NCBI RefSeq assembly: GCF_037975245.1
Contig: NC_092578.1
Span: 2,053,001-2,117,000 of the forward strand
Direction of reading: 5' to 3'
Source: Apostichopus japonicus
Taxonomy: Eukaryota > Echinodermata > Holothuroidea > Aspidochirotida > Stichopodidae
DNA: 64,000 bases
Below, piece after piece: positions 26,703 to 39,649 of this stretch (position 1 is the stretch's first letter; the number at the start of each line of letters is the position of its first letter). Under the pieces are notes generated by a model, which was given only the letters and a program-made list of their open reading frames with translations, was not told where the DNA came from and made no database searches. Both the position numbers and the translations under genes were made by a program.

Positions 26703-26855
26703 CTGGTCATCAACATTAAAACCAAACTTAAACTTTGTTACATGTTACCTCTCATCACGCTTCCTTCACTATTACTCGACTATGGAGTGTCAATTTTCCT
26801 TTCCCAACCACCTCGATATCTGGCACCATTAAGCAGGGAGTTTCAACCCCCCTGA
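26703..26855 (+). pseudogene. Possible non-LTR retrotransposon (LINE) RT remnant
   Basis: One frame of about 50 codons ends at a TGA at 26853. It reads LVINIKTKLKLCYMLP, then LLLDYGVSIF, then PRYLAPLSREF. The order basic segment, short hydrophobic stretch, LDYG, then a Leu/Arg-containing segment recalls the end of CR1/Jockey-type reverse transcriptases (…ILPLLDYG…). The fragment is too short and diverged for certainty and the frame is closed on both sides. It could be chance. Confidence 0.25.
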
Positions 26856-28526
26856 AGAAGTACATTAACAAAGCTTTGAAGAAAGAAAATATCAGAAATA
26901 TCTACGTAAGTTAGACTAGGGGTTCAATTGTTATGAGGAGATAGGTAAGGAAGCTAGAAATGAAATAAATTCTAGAGTTTTGAAATATATATATATGCTC
27001 TATAAGAATGTCCAGGCTGTCTGATAGGTGTAAAGATAAGATGTATATTGTCTGTCACAGTTTTGTGGATATAAACTCAGGGAGAAAGCATCCCTCATCC
27101 GAAGAAACAGTTACACTGTTGATAATCACTCTCGATTATCTCCAGAAACTGTCAAGGTTCATTAGTTTCTGGTCTGATGTATTGTACCGGTAGAAAGATT
27201 TGCTTCTTCAAATTATGTGCAACGAGGCCCAGCAAAAGGCTCTCATTTGTTATCACCTCTCACACTGTCGCCATTTATGAAGCCTTTGACAAATAACAGC
27301 AGAATGATAGAGTTTTACTTTAAAATAGTTCCCAATCTGTAGAGCCTTGCACATGAAATAATTGCAAAACAACAGTGATATAAAATTAAAAAATAGGGGA
27401 GGGGAAAATGGGAGGAAAAGATAGGTGGTAAAACATATGGCAAGAGGAAAATTATGTTTGGTATATTTTTGTGAATCACAACTATGTTCAATTGCAGCTT
27501 GGAATATTTTGTAAGTAATGCCGATGCCTTTTAATGATTTATGGCAGTGATTTTAACAAACCAAACAGACTATTTTCTCTTTCCTTGTTCCATGAGTATA
27601 ATGACTTGATCGTTAACGACACTACTTCTTCATAGTCCTACAGTTCTGTCATTCCTTTGGACTTTGTAGCTCTTAATGTCTGTCAGAGATTTATTCCTCG
27701 TCTCTCTGATCCTTTTCAAGTTTGGTTGTGTCTATAGGATGGATTCTTCATATCCATGGCAGAATCCTGTTTTGAGGAGTTGCTCTCCCTAAACTTGCAC
27801 ACGAATCTTCATAGATGTGATTAACTGCTGTCTTTCTCATGTTGTAGCTCAGTCAAGAATGCAGGTTTTGGTACAACGTTCATAATCAATGCTTATGACA
27901 GACCTCAGATCCAAGTTCATATTTTGGGGGTTTTGGTGGCTAAAGAGACATCATAGCTCGATGTATCGTAAATATATATAGGCGCTATTAATTCAGACGA
28001 CTCTTAAACCCTTCACCTTTCCGCCTAGTATGAACAGCCATGGTAGGATCTAAAAGACAGTTATACAACCATTTTCTCACACTCCTAGGTGCCCTTGCAC
28101 TGTACACCCTTTAAATTTGGTATGACGGCTTGCCCTCTCCGTTAAACATGATGTCTGGGCTTAAGTCTGGTTAGGCTCATTGCTCCATGTTATTAAAGCA
28201 TTCTGTACCCTCAAAGATTTATATTTTCAGTCTGTAATGTAGCTTTCGAAAATATTGGATCCATATATGATCCATTCGACTGCCTCATTTTACCGTAAAT
28301 TTAATACTTTCAGTGAAACATGTCTCCACAATTAGTCGATCACCCAGTGTCAACGGTAAGCCATCTTGGCTTCAATATCACTATAGTAAGTGGTGACATA
28401 TGGTGTGAAGGTTTTCTAATCGTTTTCACTACAGCATGTACTATTTTGAAGTCTCCCTTCTCTGCATATTTTCCTTGATGATGTCCAAGTACAGTTCACG
28501 GAAAGTTTAGCAGAGAGTATCAATAT

Positions 28527-28940
28527 ATGCTTTTCTTGCACAATTGGCCTTCCAAAGCAGATATATTGCATGATTACCCGAGGCATGAACAAAGAATTAA
28601 ATGGTTTCAGATTTATTCATACTTTAAGGGTAATCTTTCCTGGCTGTATATTCTTGGGATGGGACAGGGAGGGTATTTATACATTTCAAGTGGTTGTGAG
28701 GCATTTGATTACGTTTATATTGTCAAATTCATGTACAAGAATGGAGTGGATAACAGAAATTTGATTGGGTCAGGAGAGGTATCCAGGAGGTATTACAGTG
28801 TCGTATCGCATCCAAAGCTATTTTACCTTTCCTTAGGTTCTTGCCTGTTTGTGGTGAAAGTGCATTATGTGATCAGTGTGAAGTTATCTGATCGTAGAAT
28901 CGACGAAGACATTGCTAGAAAAATTTATAACGCATTTTAA
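28527..28940 (+). other. Unassigned 137-codon open frame in intron
   Basis: This is the longest open frame in the window that contains no cyclase exon. It starts at an ATG and ends TAA. The predicted protein is rich in Tyr, Phe, Ile and Val with no motif I recognise, no clear signal peptide, and no repeat. A second frame overlaps it at 28570-28764. In intronic AT-rich DNA a 137-codon frame can occur by chance; I do not call it a gene. Confidence 0.2.
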
Positions 28941-29790
28941 ACGTGTTAGTTGAGTCCAAGTTAGCCCTGTCAATGACGACCTTCTGTTTATGAAAGACTT
29001 CTGTATGAGAAACTGTCATGTAAAATTGCTGACAATTTATAGTAACTATAGCCTGTCTATATACACAGCATGTCTATATAACCTGTCTACATATATGCTT
29101 GTATTACAATTATGGAAATTTGTTAAGGTTTTATGAATCTTATTATAGATGGTATGAAGTAATCAACATATTTGTAACTTTTGTAACCTTTTTGAAGCAG
29201 TTTTTTAATTGATTTTTTTTCTCTCCTTTAACCTTCTTTTAAGAAGATCATAAGATTACTGAGAACCGTCGAGTATACATTCCAGAAGATACCTTAGGAT
29301 CTTTCGATGGTGTATCTTATCATGTTATGGGCTGTAAAGTTTTGTCGCTTTAGACTAGGGCAATCGTCGTAAATCTGTTGAGTTATAGAACACAGTGTAC
29401 AGTACTTTCAGCCAAAGCAGCATCAATCTGGAGATATTTTTATCCAGCGCTTGTAAATGAAACCCGTCCTAATGCATACGTACTTCAATTACTGAATCAA
29501 CAGTAGTAGCTGATGTCATTCTCTGTTCGTAGCTCTTAATTTAGGTTACTACATCCACCCTGCAATGCTATATCTGATTGGTGAAATATTCAGAACGTTT
29601 GTTATTCGATTCGTTTCTGCATGTGGAGATTTTATCTCTAAAGGGATATTGACACCAATGGGTTTTCATCTGTCGCATCCACTGTGGTAACAGACATTTC
29701 TCTACGAGAGTTGAATCCTAACACCAGTCTGTATCACAAGCAGGTGTAATCTTCAGGGATGTGATATCATGTATTCTTGCCTCTTAAGAA

Positions 29791-29857
29791 CCCTCCCCCC
29801 TAGCTACTTAACTCGCCCCCAGCTACTTTGCTCCCCCCCCCCTAGCTACTTTGCTCC
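29791..29857. repeat. C-rich triplicated motif before an acceptor
   Basis: Three copies of a unit built on CCCCCTAGCTACTTTGCTC lie 65 bases upstream of the exon at 29923. Copies differ in the length of the C run. Confidence 0.7.
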
Positions 29858-29922
29858 TTGAATCGAAATCTATACCACAACATTTTCTTACATTGTATTG
29901 ATCTCTTCCTCACTTTTCACAG

Positions 29923-30034
29923 CATACTCTTTGCCGATATCGAAGGCTTCACTAAACTCTCATCGCAGTGCACAGCCCAGGAGCTGGTGAAAATATTGAA
30001 CGAACTCTTTGCAAGATTCGACAAACTTGCCCAG
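29923..30034 (+). CDS. ADCY5/6: Adenylyl cyclase exon: first metal-binding loop of C1a
   Basis: The exon is 112 bp. It completes the split Ser codon and ends in phase 0. The acceptor is CACTTTTCACAG and the donor is GTAAGA. It encodes [20 protein letters not shown] followed by [17 protein letters not shown]. The Asp in FADIEGF is the first catalytic metal-binding residue (Asp396 in canine ADCY5 numbering) and the Phe two residues before it is a forskolin-pocket residue. [10 protein letters not shown] is the conserved helix that follows. Every key residue of this segment is intact. The surrounding 71-codon frame at 29858-30073 is this exon read into its introns. Confidence 0.97.
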
Positions 30035-31251
<1,217 letters not shown>

Positions 31252-33533
31252 TAAGTCATATCATGCGTTGGCTTTAGTCCTTATTAGAAGGATATCCCCT
31301 CCTCTCCCCCATCCACACCCCCCCAAATAGTAAACTACTGAAGCAGACACAACTTTGAGAGGCGATCGTTGGTGATTGTTGAAGCAAATGTATAGCTATC
31401 GTTGAAGTTTTCCGGTGACAGATAAGAATTATTTTACTGTTATAACTCTCGTTCATACCTTTTCGTTATATGCTGGCCTGATGACAAAGGGACTACAGCA
31501 CCAGACTCTGGGTCAGTTAGAGGTCCAGGAAAATATGGGATATGAATAATGTATTGTCATTTTGTAATAAACTTAATTAAGGAAAATTGAAAAATCAAAA
31601 CAAGGGGCTGGGTTGGTGACAGAGGCCTGACCTGGATCTCAGTTCACCAAATATATAAGTTGATCTTGTTAGGGAACAGACTTTGTTCGCTGAACCTCAA
31701 CAAAAGTCCCAAGTTGCTTGGAAGTGGGTGGGGATGGGATGGGGGGTGTTGGGGAAAGCAAACAGCACCACATTTGTAAAATTTATACTCTGAAAATATT
31801 CACACTGAGTGTAGCAATATGACTAGGAAAGTCAGTGAATATACTGCATCGTCATGGAAACATGGTATCTTATAGTCTTGAATACTGACAAAAATCAGTC
31901 CAACAATGTGCTTAATGATCAACCAGTCATATGCAGATCATAGTGTTGATTATAGCTTGTCTTGTCTGTCTAGACCCAGCGTTTATTTCCCATTCGTACC
32001 ATTTGTAGAAAAGTTCAAATTCTCTACCAGCGCTGTGAACCCCTACACTAGTTTTCAGGAAAATATAATATCTGTAAAGGAGAATTTATTACTTTCAAGT
32101 CAGTTCTTTGTTACAACTAATATAACTTTCTCCTTTCATAACAGTTTATTTTTAACTTGACAAGAATAATTTTGCAGGTATCTATGTCACAAATTGGCAC
32201 GGCAAATGAGCCTTCATGTGCTGCTAATGAATCTGTAAATGTATCCAGTTGCACCCTGCTGGCTTTAAACACTTGAGTTAATAACACCTGGATGCCAAAT
32301 AAATTGAAAATAATTCAAGTTATGTAAATATAGCTCTGGGAGTCTCTGTTGTTACAACAGACATGCTGGTAATTGTTGACCCAAGAAACCATTTTGCAAA
32401 TTTTTAAGTATGTCGATAGGCAGTTGGAGTCAAATATGATATCTGTCTGTCCGTTACTGCATTGCTTTAGTAGCATTCTTACAAATTATACCTGTGAAAA
32501 ATAGAAAGGTGAGATTTTATCCCGGAAGGAAAGATAACAGCCTGGCCTTTGTTTTTTGTGTTTTTGCTATCGCAATGTTTTTAAGCTGATTTTGTTATTC
32601 AATACTAAAATTCCAATAATGATGTAGATAATTGGTTTGAGAAAACAAAGTTCATGTCAAATAATTCCATTTTAGAATTTTTAAAGTTTCACATGTCTTT
32701 AATACTGAGATGGTACAGTATATTTGGGAACCAAATGAAGTTGTAAATTTGCTACCTCACTAAATTTTTATTTAGTGTGAACATTTCATCAGAGGCCTAG
32801 CTTAAAATTGATCAGCAGCAATCTTGTTTTTTGTGTAGTACTTGGTAGATTTTCTGAACAAACAACAAGCTGTTTTTTTAACTATTTACATAAATGCACA
32901 ATCTTGCCTTCAGTAATTTGTTCAAGTTCAAATCTAAATACTGAGTGGAATGCTGTAGTCATATACACGTAAACTAGAATGTCTGATATTTATTCTCATC
33001 GCAAGCTACACCGAACCTTTTCATAATCTGATTTGATGTGAGCTTGTTCTCATTTTTCAAGCATTTGGTCAAAGTTGATGACCAAATTAAATGCCAGGTT
33101 ACGACAGCAAAATGTTGTCGGCTTCTGCAAAGTACAAATTAGATGTAATTGCTTAATCGTGGTGACAACGTGAACTTGCAGGTCAACCATACAAGGAGGA
33201 AACTCCGCCACGGAACTGTGAAAATAGAAAGAACTGCACAGACGAGGCGAAGCGATATAAATGTGAGCGGGTATTGATCTGTGTAGAAGACAAAATGAAC
33301 GGTTTGGCTGTAATGAGTGAGCGGAAGAAGACGCTTATTTCCTTGGTTCATGATATCGATCTATTTTGATCTATTTTAATATTTTTCTGGTTGTAGTTTG
33401 AGGATCATAATGAGGCAATGACTGTGTCAATGACTTTGTTTGTTTTTGTTCTTGTCCTTGATCGGTAAGAATAACATGTAATAACAACATGGATCGTCTG
33501 TCACACATGTCACACACACATACATTGTGACTA

Positions 33534-33613
33534 AGTGTAATAGTGTAAAGGACAGTGTAATAGTGTAATGGGCAGCGTAATAGTGTAATGGGCAGTGTAA
33601 CATTCTAATGCGC
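33534..33613. repeat. 20-bp tandem repeat, 4 copies
   Basis: The unit AGTGTAATAGTGTAATGGGC starts at 33534, 33554, 33574 and 33594. The middle two are nearly identical; the first and last are diverged. Confidence 0.9.
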
Positions 33614-35169
33614 ATAAAAAACTGTAATGCAATCATAATTGTTCTCATAAATGTTCTCCTGTGGTGGAACTTTACATCCCTTATATTATACTGTGTATTT
33701 TATTCACTTTTACTCAACAATAAATTTAACATGTTTTACTTTGACCAACCTTTATTTCTGGTAATTAATAATGTAAGGATCAGAGCTTTGCTACAAAAAA
33801 CCAATATAAGAGTGCAAAACTTTACAAAAAAAAACCTAAAAAAAAACCCAAAGAAGATCAGTTTGACACATCGATCTTAGCACACATGAGTGTCAAAAGT
33901 AGATTCCAGGATGACTTATTTGTTAAAGCAAGCACTTAATAAGAAAGATAATACCAAAAATATATTATTTAGGAGATAATGAAACCTAGCTCCTTCTAGA
34001 GGAACAATGTGGCCCTCTACCTAAATGCTATCTAAGGAAGATGTGCATAATTATTTTTGTTTATGAATACAATTTTTGTCTTACAAAAAGTGGTTACGTT
34101 TGTAGGTTAATGACGGAAGTTTGTTAAGGCAAGAAAGAAATACATATACTAATTTAAGGAAGATAAAAACCATAGTTATGAATATCAATCTCTCCTCCAG
34201 CCATAAACTTTGGCCAGCGATCTGAATGTTTTATTACGAATACATTCCTATAAGTTTATATTTACCAGCACATTTTGCTTTAACAGCATACATGTATGAA
34301 ATGTACTTGCTCCATTGTGTCACTTTAATTTTTCCATCCTTCCATATTCTCTAACTTTAACTGCCAACCTCATAGATTGTAAACAACCTTATTCATCATA
34401 TATCATATGATTACATTCCATGCATCTCATGACATCTGATTTCCTCCTCAACGACCCAGTTCCTGCTATTTCCAGCTTTGTTCGTTCAACATTTTGCCGA
34501 AATCGCACAGAATAAAGCGATACGCTTTTCCGGTCGCATTACAGGCTTTAACGCAGCTGAACTTCAGTAATTTTGCTAATTTCGAGGAGTCTCAAAAGAC
34601 TAAAAATGAAAGAAATTTATTCTCTCAGATTATTAGATTCAATGATCAATCAAGTTGGGAGTCAGAGCTTCTTCTTTCTTTGTCGTCCTTGCTTCCGATC
34701 TTTCAATTTGGAGATGAAAGAGAAGTAGGTCTCTTTGGATAGTAACAACAATTCATCTCCCAAGCTGTCTATTTTTTTTATATATATATACTAATATATT
34801 GACTAAAAATAATAATAAAATAACATCTATCCATGGATTTTCTTGTAGATAAATAGTAATAATGTATTGTTTAGTTCTCTCTTTATTTAAATCTATTATT
34901 TAAATAATCATCCTCTCTTTGTAACTTTTCTTTGTACATGTATTAAGTTTATTCCCTAGTCACCAATTCAGTAAGTGCTAATTTCATCTGCAGAGATATG
35001 GTTGGGTTACTTTGTATTTAAGATTTGAAACTTCTTAAAGGTTTTTTTAGAATGTTATGACTTTTTTAAATGTGTATAGCTTACTAAGTGGTGAGTAAAA
35101 AAAACATTCTTAAATGCTTGTAGGTATTTCTGCGATCATGTTGATATAATATGTATGTTTGAAAATAGG

Positions 35170-36172
35170 TCTTAAAAGCATCCTCAGTGGGCTGCATGCA
35201 AGTACAGTTACTCTATACTGTAAGTTGTAGAAGTTTGTGTGTTTTAAGTATAACAATCGAGTAGGTCTCCCAAGCATTGTCAGTGGGCTGCATGCAAGAA
35301 CACACACTCTATACTGTAAGTACTAGAAGTGTGTGTGCTTTAAGTATAACAAACAAGTAGGTCTTAGAAGTATTCTCAGTGGGCTGCAAGTACAGTTACT
35401 CTATACTGTAAGTACTAGAAGTATGTGTGTTTTAAGTATAACAGTCGAGTAGGTCTTAGAAGCATTCTCAGTGGGCTGCAAGTACAGTTACTCTATACTG
35501 TAAGTACTAGAAGTATGTGTGTTTTAAGTATAACAGTCGAGTAGGTCTTAGAAGCATTCTCAGTGGGCTGCAAGTACAGTTACTCTATACTGTAAGTACT
35601 AGAAGTATGTGTGTTTTAAGTATAACAGTCGAGTAGGTCTTAGAAGCATTCTCAGTGGGCTGCAAGTACAGTTACTCTATACTGTAAGTACTAGAAGTAT
35701 GTGTGTTTTAAGTATAACAGTCGAGTAGGTCTTAGAAGCATTCTCAGTGGGCTGCAAGTACAGTTACTCTATACTGTAAGTACTAGAAGTATGTGTGTTT
35801 TAAGTATAACAGTCGAGTAGGTCTTAGAAGCATTCTCAGTGGGCTGCAAGTACAGTTACTCTATACTGTAAGTACTAGAAGTATGTGTGTTTTAAGTATA
35901 ACAGTGGAGTAGGTCTTAGAAGCATTCTCAGTGGGCTACAAGTACCATTACTCTATGCTTTAAGTACTAGAAGTATGTGTGTTTTAAGTATAACAGTCGA
36001 GTAGGTCTTAGAAGCATTCTCAGTGGGCTGCAAGTACAGTTACTCTATACTGTAAGTACTAGAAGTATGTGTGTTTTAAGTATAACAGTCGAGTAGGTCT
36101 TAGAAGCATTCTCAGTGGGCTGCAAGTATAGTTACTCTATACTGTAAGTATACTAGAAGTGTGTGTGTTTTA
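35170..36172. repeat. 92-bp minisatellite, 11 copies
   Basis: CAGTGGGCT recurs at 35185, 35281, 35377, 35469, 35561, 35653, 35745, 35837, 35929, 36021 and 36113. The first two spacings are 96 (units carry an extra TGCA) and the rest are exactly 92. Copies from about 35377 to 35900 look essentially identical, while the edge copies and the one at 35929 are diverged. This is the usual picture of recent amplification from the centre. Each unit includes ATTCTCAG and GTAAGTACTAGAAG. Confidence 0.97.
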
Positions 36173-37869
36173 AAAATAACAATCAAACATTCATTTAGTT
36201 TGCTTTGTAAGTTGACTACAGTAGTAAATATTATAATAGACCTGCTATAAGTTCAACAAGTGCATCTGTCACAAAAAATAATAAATAGTTATAATAAATC
36301 TAAATACTTTAGACATAAAAATATAGTTTAGACAACTGTAATCACAACACATTTACTACATTTGGTGTATTCTATGAAAGCATTAATGTAGTTATGATCT
36401 CTGCTAATATCCATATACTTCAAATATTGCAGATTTCTGTTACACAGTTACAGCATCTATGAGTATTACTTGCCCATCTAGAAAGTATCTGAGCATTTGT
36501 CAAAGTACTGAATATGAACTGGGCCCGTGCCGCTCATTTAAATAGTCATCTAGGATTAACTATATGCAAATTTATCAGTTTCTGTTTCTAAAAGAGGTCA
36601 ATCTAATGCTAATGGATTTCCAATTATGGCTGAGCGTATGATCTATGTATTTGGTAGTCACCTTCTAGCTACTAGCATATCATGGTTTGAAGTGTGTTGA
36701 TTATTACCTGACAGATGGGAATTAAGATTTAAAGCAGTTCATGGTAGTCAATTTTAAATTGAGGAGAAAATGGATTAAATTGGCCAAAAAAGAAAAGAAA
36801 AGCAAACTACAATAATGAACATTGAACAAACAGTAACTGTACATATCACTACAATTGTTCATTTTTCCAATTTAAACAGGTAAAAGTATTCATTTTTGTT
36901 AGAGAATTGACTGACAATTACAGTAGTTTTTAGCTAAATAAATGCATAATGAACTCTATTTCAAGTGCAAAAAGTCTATGTAGCAACTTAAATTTCAGGT
37001 AAACCTTTTAACCAGTATTATAAATACATTAAAAATGTGATAAATTTACAAATTACATTCTTTGCAGTGTAATCCAATATTGTGAGGGGAATTTTATCAC
37101 AAATGTTCTTACTTAAAGAATAAAGAATCTTTATATGGAGAAGAGGTGGGTGAGAATGGGGGGGGGGGGGCAGGGGATTGTAGCAATTTGCCTCGAAAAA
37201 TGTAACCAATAGTATCCCAAACCTTCCTCATTCACTATTTAATACTTTATCTAGAACAATTAATGTCCACGGGGAATCTTCACAATTGAAGTGTACATAT
37301 TTCTGGTACTTGAAACGTTTCCCGAAAAATCAGTCTTCGTTTCTTTTACCAGACACTGAAAGGCAACAAAATGCCTTTCATTATTTAATTTTCATAAACA
37401 AATTTAAAAATTATTCTTCTGATAAGAAATGCATGACCAAAAATATCTTCCCTCTACTTACATAAAAAAAATTTAAAAAATAGCCCATTTTTACTATTAA
37501 ACATGAAGTTTTATTGATCAGGGAAAACAATTTTTTTCTCCCCCAAATGATAGTAAATAAAAATTAGGTCAGAACATCTGTTTCTGAAATCAGTAAGGAA
37601 TTTTGTTTGAAGGATATGTCAATAATCACCATAATTTGACCCATTCATCGCAAACATCTGCAATAGGAGAAGTTGAACAAATTTGAAAGCGTGATACAGG
37701 TGGCTAGGTAAATGTGGCTATTTATCAGAAAACTTGATGCAATTTAGTAACAGGATTAGAAATTTAGGAAAGAGTACTCGGTAAAAGAAAGCAAACATAG
37801 ATGGCAAACAAACTCTTTAGAACAAAATGAATAACTCTGTTTTTACATGGCATATGGTATGGATGTGGG

Positions 37870-38234
37870 CAAGGGCGTAGGAACCGGGGGGGCTGGGGGT
37901 GTGCCAGCCCCCCAGGGAAAAATATGGTGGGGCGGAAGTATCATTCCGACCCCCGCTTTGCAAGTCAGAAAACCCCTTTTTCATTTCCAAATGAGAAAAA
38001 AAATCTCATTTGGAGCACCAAATTGCATCTAAGGCCAGGTGAAAATGCAAAATTATTTACAAAATGGAGTGGGTGTTGAAGTGTGCTATATTGCAACAAA
38101 TTGCATCTGAGGCCACCTGAAAATGAAAAAAAAAATCCAAAGGGGAGGGGGACACCCCCTCCCCTTAGACCCCTCCCCCAGGCCGGCCATCAGTCTTCAG
38201 TCCCCCCACTCAAAAGTACCTTCCTACGCCACTG
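37870..38234. mobile_element. hAT-like MITE with perfect 8-bp target duplication
   Basis: This 365-bp element begins CAAGGGCGTAGGA and ends with the inverse of CAGTGGCGTAGGA, so 11 of 13 terminal bases match as inverted repeats. It is flanked on both sides by GATGTGGG (37862-37869 and 38235-38242), a perfect 8-bp target duplication, as hAT transposons make. Internal sequence is G-rich at the left and C-rich at the right, with a duplicated CAAATTGCATCTRAGGCCA block (near 38021 and 38098). It has no transposase frame. The perfect duplication suggests a fairly recent insertion. Confidence 0.9.
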
Positions 38235-39490
38235 GATGTGGGTTAATTGCAGCAGCATATTATACTTGACTATATGACCTACTTTTGGCAAGATATACGT
38301 TTGTCTTCTGTCCATACGGTTTATAACCATACGTCCATATTTACACAGACGTATGTCCTCTTTGTGAATTTACAAAATTTGAAGAAGAAAAAACAATGTC
38401 TAAATTTTTTGGCTAGTTTCAACAAATCTGTTATAAATTCAGCAGAAAAACTTCTCCAAGATAAGTCGGCCATTTCTGTTGGAACTACTGTATTTACAGT
38501 GAGCTTTTCAATTTCCAATCTGGTACCATTTTATGTAGGTTGATAGAGGCAAGGAAATGCCTCAAAGTTAGATCTCCTCTCCTCTAGGTCACATCAGTTT
38601 TTCTTCTTTCCTTCATATAAAGTATATGGCTACCCTATCCGTCCATGCAAAAATCCCGCTTCACTTGACATTTATTTCCCCTCGTATCCCTTTAAAGAAA
38701 ACCAGGCCAAGTATTCTAGTAAAAGAGATGCACATTTCAAATGAGCATTGACGTGGTCTATTTAGAAACTAGTCAATCATCCCAGAGAGGAGAGGAAGTC
38801 TACCCTATAACACAGGGGAAGTCTCTGGATCGAGAGATCGGACAGAAACGGACACAAATATTAAGAAGAAGAAAGAAAAGGATATTTATTCTTGTGTCAT
38901 GTCGGCGAGCAGAGCTCATGGGGGGTGTACTTTCACAAGTTTAGCAAATATAGTGGCAGTATTTCCTTGCTGCAGTAAATTGCAGCTTAATGAACGAGCT
39001 ATTAAAATCCATCTTATGAATGTGTGAAAGGATCAGAGGAAGGAGAGTGAGGGGGAATGGGGAGGGTAGGTGGTGGTGGGTGAGGGAAACAGCTCTTGAT
39101 GCCCCTGGCTGTAGTAACCCTGAAGTACCCTCCTAAACAAACTGTCACAACAGATCCTGAGCCTAGGAATTACGATGTCATCATAAACTAATAGCAATAC
39201 TGTCTCTGTGACCTTCAAGTACCAAAGTTATGTTAAATCGATCCAAAGTTGCCTAAGAATTGCTGCTTTAAGAAAAATTTTCATATTGGGACATAATTTC
39301 AGGTATAGATAAGAACCCAATATACTCCATGATTCTCAATTGACTATATCCAGATAATTCAAAAATATTAATCTTCAAATGTCAGTCAACATCTTGTGCC
39401 TGCAAATATACGGTTTATTGCTACTACATTTGTTCATATTCATTTTACTAGTTTTTTTTTATATTTTTTTTATTTATTCCATTCCCTCAG

Positions 39491-39649
39491 ATTGGTTCGT
39501 GAAGTAACCATGGTCAATGTGAATATGAGGGTGGGCATTCACAGCGGCTCGGTTCACTGCGGTGTTCTTGGAAAGAAGAAGTGGCAGTTTGACGTTTGGT
39601 CCAACGATGTCACGTTAGCTAACACCATGGAAGCTGGTGGTATGCCAGG
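39491..39649 (+). CDS. ADCY5/6: Adenylyl cyclase exon: C1a core with forskolin-site Trp and Val
   Basis: The exon is 159 bp. It completes the split Ser codon and ends with GG of a split Gly codon. The acceptor is TTCCATTCCCTCAG and the donor is GTATGT. It encodes [20 protein letters not shown], then [20 protein letters not shown], then [21 protein letters not shown] contains the Arg equivalent to canine ADCY5 Arg484, which contacts the nucleotide phosphates. WSNDV carries the Trp507 and Val511 equivalents of the forskolin pocket. Vertebrate ADCY5/6 have Arg after HSG where this protein has Ser; other cyclase types have Asn or Thr there, so it need not harm activity. The 132-codon frame around it is readthrough into introns. 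Confidence 0.97.

Larger units (their letters stand above)
21648..29922 (+). other. ADCY5/6: Intron, 8.3 kb, repeat-rich
   Basis: This is a GT-AG intron with 2 bases of the split codon on the left. It contains a 134-bp minisatellite (21850-22590), a 21-bp degenerate repeat (24489-24692), a CTA array (25275-25382), an ATA-rich dispersed-repeat fragment (25555-25605), TA arrays around a tRNA-like sequence (26190-26463), a possible LINE reverse-transcriptase remnant (26703-26855), an unassigned 137-codon frame (28527-28940) and a C-rich triplicated motif just before the acceptor (29791-29857). A short ACGG run lies at about 23967-23982. Confidence 0.8.
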
